A stretch of 64,000 nucleotides of DNA from the NCBI RefSeq assembly GCF_003573695.1, contig NC_039362.1, forward strand, positions 6,548,088 through 6,612,087. The letters are read 5' to 3'. The notes below the pieces were generated by a model. It was not told the DNA's origin. It searched no databases and saw only the letters and a list, made by a program, of their open reading frames with translations. This document shows positions 33,459-44,210 of this stretch, piece by piece; within the stretch, counting starts at the first letter, position 1, and each line of letters begins with the position of its first letter. The stretch is from Papaver somniferum (lineage: Eukaryota > Streptophyta > Magnoliopsida > Ranunculales > Papaveraceae). The position numbers and the translations under genes are program-made.

Positions 33459-35102
33459 TCAGATTAGTTCTTTTAGGGTATCGTGTATTCTACGAATATG
33501 TATATACTTCCCATTATAATAGTTGTTTTTAGCTTTAGTTATGGCAGCTTGATTATCACAATGTATAGATATAGCTGGCACAGGCCTATGCCAGAGAGGA
33601 ATGTCTTCTAAAAAGCATCTTAGCCAAGCGGCTTCCTCTCCTGCTTTATCTAACGCAATAAACTCAGATTCCATAGTGGATCGATCTATGTAGGTATGTT
33701 TGGAACTCTTCCAAGAAACAACCCCACCTGCTAGAGTGAAAACATATCCACTCGTAGACTTGGACTCCTCTGAGCCAAGTATCCAATTTTCATCACAAAA
33801 TACCTCAATGACGGCAGGGTACCCTTCATAATTCAAACAAAAGTTCAAAGTGTATTTCAAATACCTCAACACTCTAAAAAGTGCATTCCAATATTTCTGC
33901 CCTGGATTACAAGTATACCTACTTAACCTACTCACAACATAAGCAATGTCTGGCCTACTACAGTTCATCAAATACATCAGACTTCCTATAACTCATGAGT
34001 ATTCAAGTTGTGACACTCCATTACCCTTATTCTTTTTGAGTCTACAATAAGGATCATACGGAGTATGAGCAGGTTTACAATCAAAATGATTGAATTTTCT
34101 AAGCACAGATTCAACATAATGAGATTGACTAAGAATACAACCGTTAGAATTTCTTATAATTTTCATCCCTAAGATTACATCTGCGGGGCCTAAGTCTTTC
34201 ATGTCAAAGTTCTCATTTAGCATGCTCTTAGTGGAATTAATTGCATCCATGTTTTTAACAAGTATAAGCATATCATCAACATACAAGCATACAATCACAC
34301 AGGCATCATTCACAAGTTTAGTATAGACACACTTGTCAGATTCATTGATTTTAAAACCACTAAAAAACATTACATGATCAAATTTTTCATGCCATTGTTT
34401 AGGTGTTTGTTTCAATTCATACAAAGATTTTTTCAATTTACAAACTTTGTTTTCACAACTTTTCACTACAAAGCCCTCAGGTTGTTCCATGTAAATTTCC
34501 TCATCTAATTCACCATTTAGAAAAGTTGTCTTTACATCCATTTGATGTATCTCTAGGTTATGAACCGCAGATATGGCAATTAACATCCTAATGGAAGTAA
34601 TTCTCGTAACGGGTGAGTAAGTATCAAAGAAATATATGCCTTCTTGTTGTTTATAGCCTTTAGCTACTAACCTAGCCTTGTATTTTTGAACAGTTCCATC
34701 TATGTTACGTTTCCTCCTGAAGATCCATTTACATCCTATGGCCTTACACCCTGGAGGTAAATCTACTATCTCCCACGTATCATTTTATTTAATATATTCC
34801 ATTTCACTAATGCTGAACTCTTTCCACCATGGAGATTCATGAGAAGTCATGGCTTCTCTATAAGTCTGAGGATCAGACTCTGCTAATGTTACGAAGTCAG
34901 GTCCAAATGAGGTTTTGGTTCTAGCCCTTTTACTTCTCCTAGGTTCAGTTTCTACTTCATCTTCCTCTAAAGGTAAAGTCTGGATGGTTGAAGGGACATC
35001 TAGGGGATCAAATCTCTTACAAGAGTCAGTTTTCAATGGAAAAACATTTACAAAAAAAAAAAAAAAAATCATCCCTAGACTCCATAATAGTATTAATACC
35101 AA
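33459..35102 (-). pseudogene. Copia-3 reverse transcriptase and RNase H
   Basis: Pieces: 35102-34785 (linker ending at the RT start), 34586-33993 (HQMDVKTTFLNGEL, catalytic [25 protein letters not shown]) and 33977-33459 ([59 protein letters not shown]). Stops and shifts lie between them, including a stop just before the 33977 frame. Confidence 0.9.
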
Positions 35103-35964
35103 TTTCAGAAATTTCAGAACTCACAACCATAAATCTATATGCAGGAGTATGCTCAGGATACCCTATGAAGACACAGTCAACAATTTTGGGTCTTATCTTG
35201 GTTGCTTTAGGTTTAGGGATCTGAACCTTATCCAAACACCCCCACACTTTGAAGTATGCAAATGAAGGTTGTCTACCTTTCCACAATTCATATGGAGTTT
35301 TATCTGATCCTTTAAAGGGTACTCTATTCAGGATATAGCAGGCTGAGAGGACAGCTTCCACCCACAAGTTCGAGGGTAATCCTGAACTAATTAACATGGC
35401 ATTCATCATCTCCTTCAGGGTACAGTTCTTACGTTCAGCTACACCATTAGACTGAGGTGAATAAGGAGGGGTAACCTCGTGTATTATGCCCTGTTCTGCA
35501 CAAAAATTTCCTATTGGAACTATGTACTCACCACCACGATCAGACCTTACTGTTTTAATGGTAGCATTCAATTGGTTCTCAACTTCTAGTTTATACATTT
35601 TAAAGGCTTCTAAGGCATCATCCTTACCTTTAAGCAAATATATATGACAATACCTCGTACAGTCGTCTATAAAAGTAACAAACCATTTCTTACCACCTCT
35701 AGTTTGAATTGATTTCATATCAACTAGGTCTGAGTGAATTAATTCTAAGGGTTTAGAATTTCTATGAACATTTTTTCTAAAAGGTTTTTTAGCATACTTT
35801 GATTCTACGCATATTTCACATTTGTGTTCCTTTTCCGAACTGAATTTGGGTATGCAGCCTACATTGGCTAGTTTATGCATTGACTTATAATTAACATGTC
35901 CAAGTCTACCATGCCAAACATTCAAAGACTCACAAACATAAATAGAAGAATCATTCTTATTCAT
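35026..35964 (-). pseudogene. Copia-3 integrase
   Basis: A 312-codon frame with WHGRLGHVNYKSMHKL...CEICVESKY (HHCC), [20 protein letters not shown] and ERKNCTLKEM, giving the D,D,E catalytic residues. It ends in a poly-A/T run near 35050 that shifts the frame. Confidence 0.9.
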
Positions 35965-36138
35965 AACAGCAGAATTTACATTAAGCTTATACAGACCCTA
36001 AGTCTTATAACCCTGCCCCACATAATCCTTACCCTTAGTTACAACACATTTCCCAGATTCTATTACAATTTTAAAACCCTTATCATCTAAAACAGCACAA
36101 GAAACAAGATTTTTGCAGATGTCCGGAACATGAAGAAC

Positions 36139-37217
36139 TTAATTCAATGTGAGAGTCTTGCCAGAAGTGAGTTTGAGCCCAACTTTTCCTTTTCCTACAA
36201 CCGCAGCTGCAGATGAGTTACCCATATAGAGTTTTTCTCCTTCCCCTACCTTATTGTAGGAGGTGAACATATCTCTGTTTCCACAGACATGTTTGGTAAC
36301 CCCAGAGTCTACCCACCAGTCTCTCACATTTGTTACCAAATTTACTTTAGACACCGTGACAGAAAATTCATCTTTGTTGTTTTCAACCAAATTAGCAATA
36401 TTTTTCTTCTTAAGTTCCTTACGGTTTCTGCAGTGAATTGCCATATGGCCAGGATTTCCACACACATAGCAATCACCCTTAATTTTATTATTGCTAGATT
36501 TAGGTTTATGAAACATACCTTTCTTGCCTGGAGGTTTCTTGGAGTTGTTTCGGTTCTTATCAGCATTGGAACCGTTGTGTTTAGTCACATGATCTTTGTT
36601 AGACATGTCCCTTGCAGAAGACACATTTTTTCCTTGGAGCACAAAAATTCTTCTACTTGAATCTTCTTACCCAAATCAACCATAGTAAATTCAGTAGTTT
36701 CATGTCTTAGTTTCTTCTTGTACTCGGACCAGGACGAAGGCAATTTCTCGATTACAGTAGACACTTGAAAAGTTTCATCAATCACCATACCTTCCGCAAG
36801 AATTTCATTCATTATTATCTGGAGTTCAAGGAATTGATCAACCACAGACTTGTCATTCGACATTTTATATTCATAGAGCCTAGCCACCAAGAATTTCTTA
36901 CTTCCAGCAGTTTCAACTTGGTATTTTGTCTCCAAAGCAGCCCATAAATAAAAAGAATTAAAGTCCTATTTTGCAATGTAGAAGTCATACAGAGCATCTT
37001 CTAAACAGTTCATAATATGATTTTTGGCCATATAGTTCTGCCTATCCCAATCCTCCAACTCAAGTTCACGTCCCATATCCTTCAAACCCTCATCAAAAGG
37101 AACCAAAACATGATGATCTAACTCATGATAACTCAGAAAAAATAACATCTTCGATTGCCATCTTTTGAAATCTTTTCCAGAAAATTTTGCAGGCCTTTCA
37201 ACATCGTTCTTACCCAT
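36139..37217 (-). pseudogene. Copia-3 gag, zinc knuckle and protease
   Basis: 37217-36966 starts the gag (PAKFSGKDFKRWQSKM). 36935-36585 continues it (VVDQFLELQIIMNEI, PSSWSEYKKKLRH). 36642-36139 has CYVCGNPGHMAIHC (CCHC) and WWVDSGVTKHVCG, where the protease DSGA is DSGV. It is broken by at least two frameshifts. Confidence 0.9.
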
Positions 37218-37251
37218 TGTTACAGTCAGAAATCAACTATCGCGTTAAGAT

Positions 37252-37674
37252 TGTTGCGACTGTAACAATAAAACACTAAAAGAAGATGTTAGAAATAAAT
37301 TTCTGAAAGGTAAATAAGCACTCAATGGACAACAAACAAAAGACAAAGTCACGTGTTCAACACGCTGTCCTTAACACGATAGTTGACCGGTACGCCTCAA
37401 GAATGAGTGATGCCTATACCCTGTGGTCAAGTCGTATCCAGGATAAAACTTCCCGCTGCAAGTACTGTAACGGGCAGTTTTATCCTGGATACGACTTGAC
37501 CACAGGGTATAGGCATCACTCATTCTTGAGGCGTACCGTTCAACTATCGTGTTAAGGACAGCGTGTTGAACACGTGACTCTGTCTTCTGTTTGCTGTCCA
37601 TTGAGTGTTTATTTACCTTTCAGAAATTTATTTCTAACATCTTCTTTTAGTGTTTTATTGTTACCGTCGCAACA
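37252..37674. repeat. 423-bp palindrome replacing the 5' LTR of Copia-3
   Basis: Arm 1 (37252-37455, 204 bp) begins TGTTGCGACTGTAAC. Arm 2 (37471-37674, 204 bp) is its near-exact reverse complement and ends GTCGCAACA. The loop is 15 bp. Both arms correspond to the outer 204 bp of the 922-bp LTR. The distal edge still abuts a perfect TAAAC target duplication. Confidence 0.93.
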
Positions 37675-38224
37675 TAAACATGTTGTTGACGACAGCAGTA
37701 TTGATCTCAAACATTAAGCTAACCAACTTGTAATCATCATTGGCACAATCGTAACCAAACCCATATGATTCTTGCCCGTAGGGCATAATATATTCTGGTG
37801 GTGTTGGTATTCTCTTGTACTCATTGGTAGATGGGTTCCAAAAACAAATACATTCATCCTCCATATGTTTAATACCTAGGCAAAGCAATCCATTGCATGA
37901 ACCCCAAATATGAACCTCTTTGATCAGATGAGATTTGAATGGATAGTCGATTTCGATAGCATTAATCTTGCATGACGATGCATCAAAATAATCCACTGAA
38001 TATATTTGGTTATCTCCAGTTAGCATGATATTCAAGTAGTTGTTGTTAAGAGCATTACTAAGGTGTAGCTTGACAAATTCTTCATCTTGACCGAGATCAC
38101 TGAATAAGTGGACAAAAGTTTTGCAAACGGACCTGAACCGTAGAATAGATTTTACCGGTAACCTCGAGAGTATCTCCATGGTGATCACCTCTTTAGGAAG
38201 AGAAAGCAGAATGTTGGTCGACAT

Positions 38225-38683
38225 TGATTCGCAAAGTTTCGTAGCGCAGGAGGAGGACAATATATATATATATAGTACAATTTTGGTCGACAGTTTTGTT
38301 GTAATTATTGTTGTGGCTTGAGATCTCATATTAAAGCTTGTACTATATTTGCTTAAGGTGTTATGTTCAATAAAATATTAGTTCTCCATTTCCTAAAATT
38401 ATAGCAGTTTTCTCATTATATTCGCAAGGCTTCTCCGTTTTCTCATTAATTTCACGAGGTAGCTTGACCCAAGTGTAACACTCTTTTTTTTTTTTCTTTG
38501 GCAATTGCACACTTAGAGCAGTCTGCTTATTTGAATTACAAAATAGATCAGAAACGCGACATTGCAAGTGCCGAAAAAACAGTTAATGCTTCTCTCGGGT
38601 GAATAGTGTTCTGAACCAATAAAACCGACAGCTTAACTGGGTCAGATTTTTGACGTGTGTGGGCTCGCATATGTGACTTAATT
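38225..38683. other. Upstream region of the F-box gene
   Basis: Contains a short (ta)n run near 38261, where a TATA box for the minus-strand F-box gene could lie, and an AT-rich stretch. A longer in-frame leader (from 38329) is open but not conserved-looking. No other gene is seen. Confidence 0.4.
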
Positions 38684-38701
38684 GATAACGGTACAATTAA
38701 G

Positions 38702-39426
38702 TGACGATGAGTACTCTTCGTCTTTAGGAATGGCAATCTGCTGGGCAATCTGGAAAGTGAGAAATACAAAGGTCTTTGAGAAGAAGTCCACAAATGTACA
38801 AGTACACTCAAGCTAGCTTTCTTCTGGTTTAACCTTTATTTCAATCCTCTTACGGACAGCGAAAACATTGAGGTTGAGAGTACCGGCCCCTACTGAGCAC
38901 GACCTAATGGCTTCTTGGTCCCCTCCTCAAGAACCATGTATCAAGATAAATGTAGATGCCGCGTGGAAGGACAGATCATATGCCTGTGCAAGAACTAGGC
39001 AGAGATCATCATGGATCCACTATAGGTGCAAGAACTAGGCTAGGGTACTCTGATATGGTGAATTTTGCTGAAGCAGATGGTTTCCTTCTTGCAACTGAAC
39101 TTGCGGGCAGTTTGAATCTGGGCAACATCTTTATTGAAGGTGATAGCCAAGTGGTTGTTCACTGTCTGAACGGGACTTCAAAATCCCCTCCTTGGAGAAT
39201 ATGGAAGATAAGAGATGATCCGAAAAGATTGGCTAACCATTTCAACAGCTGCAGCTTTTCCCAAAGTTAGCTAATAATGCAGCTCATTCTCTGGAAGATT
39301 ACGCTTTAACTCACAACGTCCAAACTGAATGGACAAGCTCTACACTCCTTCCCAGCATAGCTACTCTCTGGAATGTAGCTGCTGGTTAAGTGTTTTTGTT
39401 CATTTTGAATACCAAAAAAAAAAAAA
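38702..39426 (+). mobile_element. 5'-truncated L1-type LINE with RNase H end
   Basis: The insert is bounded by an 18-bp target duplication with one mismatch (gataacggtacaattaag at 38684-38701; gataacggtacaaataag at 39427-39444) and ends in a poly(A) run (39413-39426). The coding 3' end is an RNase H (RVT_3) domain: CIKINVDAAW, AEADGFLLATEL, FIEGDSQVVV, NNAAHSLEDYAL, with a stop at 39387-39389. Two frame changes (near 38996 and 39262) make it non-functional. Only the last part of the LINE was copied. Confidence 0.88.
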
Positions 39427-39670
39427 GATAACGGTACAAATAAGACTGAAAGACCCCACGCGGCAAAGACCGCTGTGACGCGTTGTATACCTTGATAGTT
39501 TTTATCTTCAATATCAATCACTTACAGACGGAATAATTGCAGCCACAAAAACATGCTCAGCCTCGCCACTACGATATCCCCTGCTCGAGTTGAACTGATA
39601 AATGCAACCTGCTGCTAACAATTTAATATGCATCGACCAAACCTTAAAGGTGCTACACATATATCATTTC

Positions 39671-41181
39671 TTAGGGAAGCACGACTTGAAGGATCCCAAA
39701 TACAGTGGATGTGATTGCAAGTAGAATAAGTATAACTGCAGCAATGACTGAAATTATCGCCCATGGGTTGTGGAAATATTCCGCTTCAACATTGCTTTCC
39801 AAGTATGCCAACTCTGATTATAAAACTTGTTCACTTCCTGGGTTGTGTTATCGTATCTAGAACCGTCAACATTAATATCAATACAGAGCTTGTTGAAGAT
39901 ATTAGAGACGTCTTCGTCACAACCTAGATAATTCTTGATTATTCCAACTTTACGAAGAATCTCAACATCTTCCGCGGAATTTACGAGAGAATCCATTAAA
40001 ATAACATAGTTACTCATATTAAAACGTCCACTGTATAATTGCTCACATGCGATAACATTTCTGAGCATCATATCAGTTCCGTCACCAAATCTTATAGCAG
40101 AGATTTCAAAAATACCCCCACTACTAAATTTAAAATTCATACAACTTTCCTTTTCAGATCCCCTCTTGAACCTGACTCCTGCGCTTTTCAGATCTGTCGC
40201 ACTTGGAATTAATTTTACTTCATACTCGTCATAAGTAGTCGCCCCACCTCTGTTGAACTTTTCAAGCACAGCTTTCATGAACTTAGCTACGATGTAGTCT
40301 TTCATGATTTTCCACGGTGACGATGGAGGTAACTTAGCAACGAGCATATTTTTATCGCTTTGAGGAGAAGGTTGGAACAGTATACGAAGTACATCAAGTA
40401 AATGTTTAGCGTCTTCACACTGTTCCGGCAGCGGCTGCGCCGTGTCGGGAAGATTTTTTTCAGTCGGGAGCCTCCTTAAGAAAGATTGCAAGAAACAAAA
40501 AACCAACATCCCAAGAGACATACCCTCTATCTGCTTCAACTGGTACGGGAGTGCAATGTGGTCGAATAAACATCGAAGGACAAAGAATGGAAGCTGGTTT
40601 TCGAGAAGTAACAGATCCCACTCGATTTTCATACAGAGCCAAGCATTATGACATAAAGGAGTGTTGTACATATCTATTCCTGAAAAAGCTCTTATTAACA
40701 TCTCGATAATGAACAAACCATCGATTACCATCATATCTACAAACTCGCTGCTGTTGAAGTCAATGGATTCTGAATAACACTCGCGAATTTCATCTTCTCT
40801 CTGCATAATCGACAAAATGCATGCATCTAATATTGCAATCCAATCTTCTTTCTTAACTATCGATGTAGCCACTTCTTCTACTTTGATATTCTTTTCGGCT
40901 GTGCTAGTAAGTAAACGACGCACATAAAGCATTTTCAAGTTATCCATTGCTTTCAAGCTTTGCTGTTTACGGTGAAAAGGACCAATAGAGATCACCTCAG
41001 GCTTATATTGACTAGGCTGCGTCATATTGTGAAACCTTTCAGGAACCCTATGAATTGAACATCTCCCTGGAATAGGCGAGTGAGCAGCACTGCTTTCAAG
41101 CCTTTTCTGGATGAGCTTAGATAGTTCTTCCATTTTAATGGAAGTGCAGTTTTCAGCGTCTACGATTGAAATTTCTGACAT
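39671..41181 (-). pseudogene. DUF247 (UPF0481) family protein gene with C-terminal frameshift
   Basis: An uninterrupted frame from 41181 encodes 475 residues typical of plant DUF247 proteins: early YKPEVISIGPFHR, SIMQREDEIRECY, DLLLLENQLPFFVLRCL and a C-terminal half ending ...SWHTWKAMLK. The family normally ends in a single membrane-spanning helix. Here the frame runs to a stop at 39754 without it. Shifting one base at about 39785 reads EYFHNPWAIISVIAAVIL and further hydrophobic residues to a stop at 39671. A single lost base thus removes the membrane anchor. The rest is intact, so the gene is either a very young pseudogene, an allele producing a soluble form, or a sequencing error. Family members include plasma-membrane-associated proteins, with some linked to self-incompatibility in grasses; the role here is unknown. 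It is single-exon, as usual for the family. Confidence 0.85.
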
Positions 41182-41259
41182 CGACTACAATTCTCCTTTC
41201 CAGCAATCTTATTCAAGTAAAATAATAAGAAAACGGGGAGGAGTAATTCAAAAACTTAT

Positions 41260-41735
41260 CTCGGCCGAAGACGTGACCGGCCCAGCACGGGCACAACACG
41301 TTTGTTTAATGTGCAGGGTTGTGCCAGTCAAATAGGCACAGCACAACACGCGGCACGTGTTACCACGCGGCACAACACAACACAACATGCGAAGAAAGCA
41401 CGCCACATCATGCGTAAAATACTACACAATACATCATATTTCACAAAAAAAATCATTGTTTTACCCAATTTCTGACATTTTATTTTTGTTATGCTAATTT
41501 ATTTCTGTAATGATACACGTACTAACTAAAATATGTCAAAAAAAAATTATTTTGGAGAACATAAAATAAGTGTGCTAGCACAGCACATCACGGCACAACA
41601 TGTTTATTTTTCTGGCACGGCACAACACGGCATGCCATTTAGCCCAGCCCAGCACGTCTGTATCTATGGCACAACACGCTAAGCACGTGACTTCGTGGGC
41701 TGGGTTGTGCCGGGACGGCACCTTTTACATCTCTA
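41260..41735. mobile_element. MITE-like element rich in GGCACAACACG motifs
   Basis: Repeated 'ggcacaacacg', 'agcacagcacatcacg' and their reverse complements ('gggttgtgcc') are concentrated near both ends around an AT-rich core. The ends 'cggcccagcacgggcacaac' and 'ctgggttgtgccgggacgg' are imperfect inverted repeats. Similar ends are common in plant hAT-derived MITEs; the class is an inference. Confidence 0.6.
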
Positions 41736-41744
41736 ATGTCATGC

Positions 41745-42797
41745 ACTCCTCATTTGTGAGCGTAACCAAACCGATTTATTTTATCTTATTGGTAGAGTTT
41801 CTAGTGCAGCGGATATTATAAATGTATAGTGTGTTCGGACCTCGAATTATTCCTAAGAATAACGACTATGAACAGAAATAATTATTTAAACCTCGATTTT
41901 CCTACTATAAATAAAAATTAGAGTTAACCTTTAACAAGTTCAATAAAATAATATTAATCAAATTCAACTGTCTAACACAATAACAAGAAGATTCTTAGAT
42001 AGACTTGGGAAAAAGTCGGGATTATTTCAGGTGAGGAATAATCTTCGGTTAGTAACAAAAGAACCGTAAAATGTCTTTTTTTTTTTTTTTGTTTTGTGGT
42101 GTTATGCCTCAAACTAGGGAGGCCCTTAAAAGCCTAGTTGGACAAAACTCAAAATTCAAATAGCACGACAGCAACTCTAATCTAAAGTACTAATATTTAG
42201 AAATTTACCTTCAATTGTGGATAATGATACTAGCTTAGGACTGGTATGAAGTTATGGGTCTAGTATTCAAGTCTTTCTATGGGGGGAATGCTAGACTGAT
42301 CGAGTGGTCTTCCGAAAAGAAATCCCGATTAGACATCCAACGGACAGGAATCCTAGCATTTGGATCTGTATGGGCGAAATGGGCCCCACTGCTGTCTCAG
42401 TCGGGATGATTGTCAGGACTCTCCTGTCGGTAGACATATCATTTTCGTTCTATAGGTCTCATTGCTGCTACCCATCTACCAGATTTTCCCCCCACATTTT
42501 TACACCCTTATGTGTCAGTTATATCCATCATAGATTTTATCCTCATCCTACCCCATCAGGGAAAACATGGGGATCCGTTTTAAAATTTAGCCAATAAAAA
42601 GTTGACACATAGGGGTTTAAAAATTTTGGTGTATAAAACTGGTAGATTTTTAGCATTTTCGGTGTGCAGAGCACAAATAAGGAAAAGGGGTTGGGTGTTT
42701 CAGAACTCAGAAGTTCACTTACTACTATTGAGGCTCATGATTTTGTTAGCTAGTCCTGGAACTTGGTTATGCAGTGATTTTTGATAAGTAAAGATAA
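41745..42797. other. Intergenic, no gene supported
   Basis: AT-rich, with a 16-base poly-T near 42074 followed by 'caaactagggaggcccttaa', possibly the reverse of a retroelement tail. Only short ORFs are present, without recognisable domains. Confidence 0.35.
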
Positions 42798-42799
42798 TA

Positions 42800-43086
42800 C
42801 TTCCTCCGTCCCACTATTAAGTGATCTATTTACTTTTACATTTTGTCCCACTAATAAGTGACCTATATTAATAAACAAGGAGATATTTCTAAAATTATCC
42901 TTTTAATTGATTATAAGAAATATGCATGTTTTTCAATGGTATGAAGTTTGCGAACATGTAGTTTGAGAGATAAATCATTTCAAAATTTCACTAATTATTA
43001 TCAATAAGGGTATAATTGTAAAATATATATACTTAAAAATTGTGCAAACTGAACTAGCAGGTCACTTAATAGTGGGATGGAGGGAG
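42800..43086 (-). mobile_element. Stowaway-type MITE, copy 1
   Basis: 287 bp, flanked by TA on both sides, with inverted ends CTTCCTCCGTCCCACTATTA / TAATAGTGGGATGGAGGGAG, the classic Stowaway (Tc1/mariner) terminus. The interior matches, in reverse, the copies at 46978 and 52516 (for example the 'acaattataccctta' and 'gatttatctct' words). Confidence 0.92.
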
Positions 43087-44205
43087 TAGTATGTAATTAG
43101 TCCCCCTTTAAACAATAATTCATGTACTATTATTTCACCTAAATGCGACCAGTACTATCTGAATCCCTACTCATCCTGTGGTTGAGAAGAAGAATCGAAA
43201 GGATCAAATCTTGGTTTTGAAAATCATTTAATTTACTGTCCTCAACCGTGAACTTTATACCACACTACCTGTCTGTCCCTCCAAAATTCATTGCCATCAA
43301 ATGTGAACTTGGTAAGAATTGTTGACTAAATAATTTGGATGTACAAAATCAGCAATGATTAACACACCGTGATTTTACACCATGATGTGCACTAAAGCAT
43401 TACCATGTGAGAGGGGTTGTTGGGATCATTTTTGCTCGCACTTATCCCGATGTTAAGCACGCGCATCCGAAGCGTTCATTTCTCTCGTTTTGTATTTCAT
43501 GGTGTAAAACCGTTGTGTGTATCAAAGCTGTTACAAGATATCTTGGGTAAGGATGCGCTGTCGAGCATCAACTGATTGAAGAAGTTTCGAAGACATAAAT
43601 ATAGTGGGTCCCTCTACATGTCAAAGAATTATTAACCATATATCTATTAATGTACATATTGCTGAGCACGGAATGTATGGTAACATCACCCTTAATTAAG
43701 TTTCCAGTTTTATAATTTCTGAAATTTGTGCTCTTCATATCTAAATCTTCAAAATTCAACTATCATACTACAGAAAGGGAGAAATAAGGCTAGCATGGGG
43801 TGTCGATGAATTAAAAAGGCTTCAAAAAAACTTGGGAGATGATTCTTGCCGTCATAGATGATGCAGAAAGGAGACGGGTGACCGAAGATGTTTTTTTTTT
43901 ATAGAAAAACTTAGACCGTAGCCTAAAAACCAAACATAGTGGTTGCAAGGCTGCCACTTAGCCTGCCTACATTGTTTTTACAAAAGATAGCAACATTCAA
44001 AGTATAAAAATTTTGATTGTTTTTATTCCTTATTTTTAGGAAAAATGGATGGGATATAGGTTAAAAGATGTCTTCCCACGATGCCACATGTGAAGCTGAC
44101 CACATGACCATTGGAGAAGCTCTTAGTGGGTATGTTTATGGTCAGTAAGTTAGTGTGCCTACGTGCACTTGTTAGTTGAGTCTTATTAGGAAATGTTCCA
44201 AGTGA
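43087..44205. other. Intergenic, no gene supported
   Basis: A poly-T run near 43891 followed by 'cctaaaaaccaaacatagtgg' could be the reverse of a LINE/SINE tail. No ORF of note is present. Confidence 0.35.
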
Positions 44206-44210
44206 TATGT

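Larger units (their letters stand above)
31840..37674 (-). mobile_element. Copia-3: Ty1/copia element inside the F-box gene
   Basis: 5835 bp flanked by the target duplication TAAAC (31835-31839 and 37675-37679). The 3' LTR is a normal 922 bp (31840-32761, TGTTGTGACTG...TCTCCAACA), followed by a polypurine tract (plus 'atcccccac'). The 5' LTR is instead a 423-bp palindrome. Coding on the minus strand is gag, knuckle/protease, integrase, RT, RNase H in many frames. It shares gag/pol family features with Copia-1 (for example KFSGKDFKRWQSKMLFFL). Confidence 0.93.
31360..38224 (-). pseudogene. F-box and FBA-domain gene, split by Copia-3
   Basis: The 5' part (38224-37680) begins at a methionine preceding LSLPKEVITMEILSRLPVKS, a clear F-box (SCF ubiquitin-ligase adaptor), and continues with FRSVCKTFVHL. 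The F-box-associated part follows: GSCNGLLCLG, CFWNPSTNEYKRIP and GFGYDCANDDYKLV. The 3' part lies on the far side of Copia-3 (31839-31360): VYTLRTNSWK, YLDGCLHWLGDYR and, in another frame, YVWVMTEYG. The two parts are joined through the duplicated target TAAAC. Even ignoring the insertion, the reading frame changes at the junction and again near 31621, so the gene was, or has become, a pseudogene. An upstream in-frame ATG (38329) precedes the F-box by 35 codons, but the internal ATG is better placed. Confidence 0.85.

Noticed and set aside
37325..37601. Mirror-image 76-codon ORFs on both strands
   Set aside because: They are the two arms of the LTR palindrome read in both directions, not a conserved protein.
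37252..37674. CRISPR or riboswitch-like structure for the palindrome
   Set aside because: It is explained fully by inverted LTR termini of Copia-3; no repeat-spacer pattern, and the setting is a plant nucleus.
43886..43990. Possible SINE (poly-T followed by 'cctaaaaaccaaacatagtgg')
   Set aside because: No internal promoter boxes or target duplication could be seen; not enough to call.
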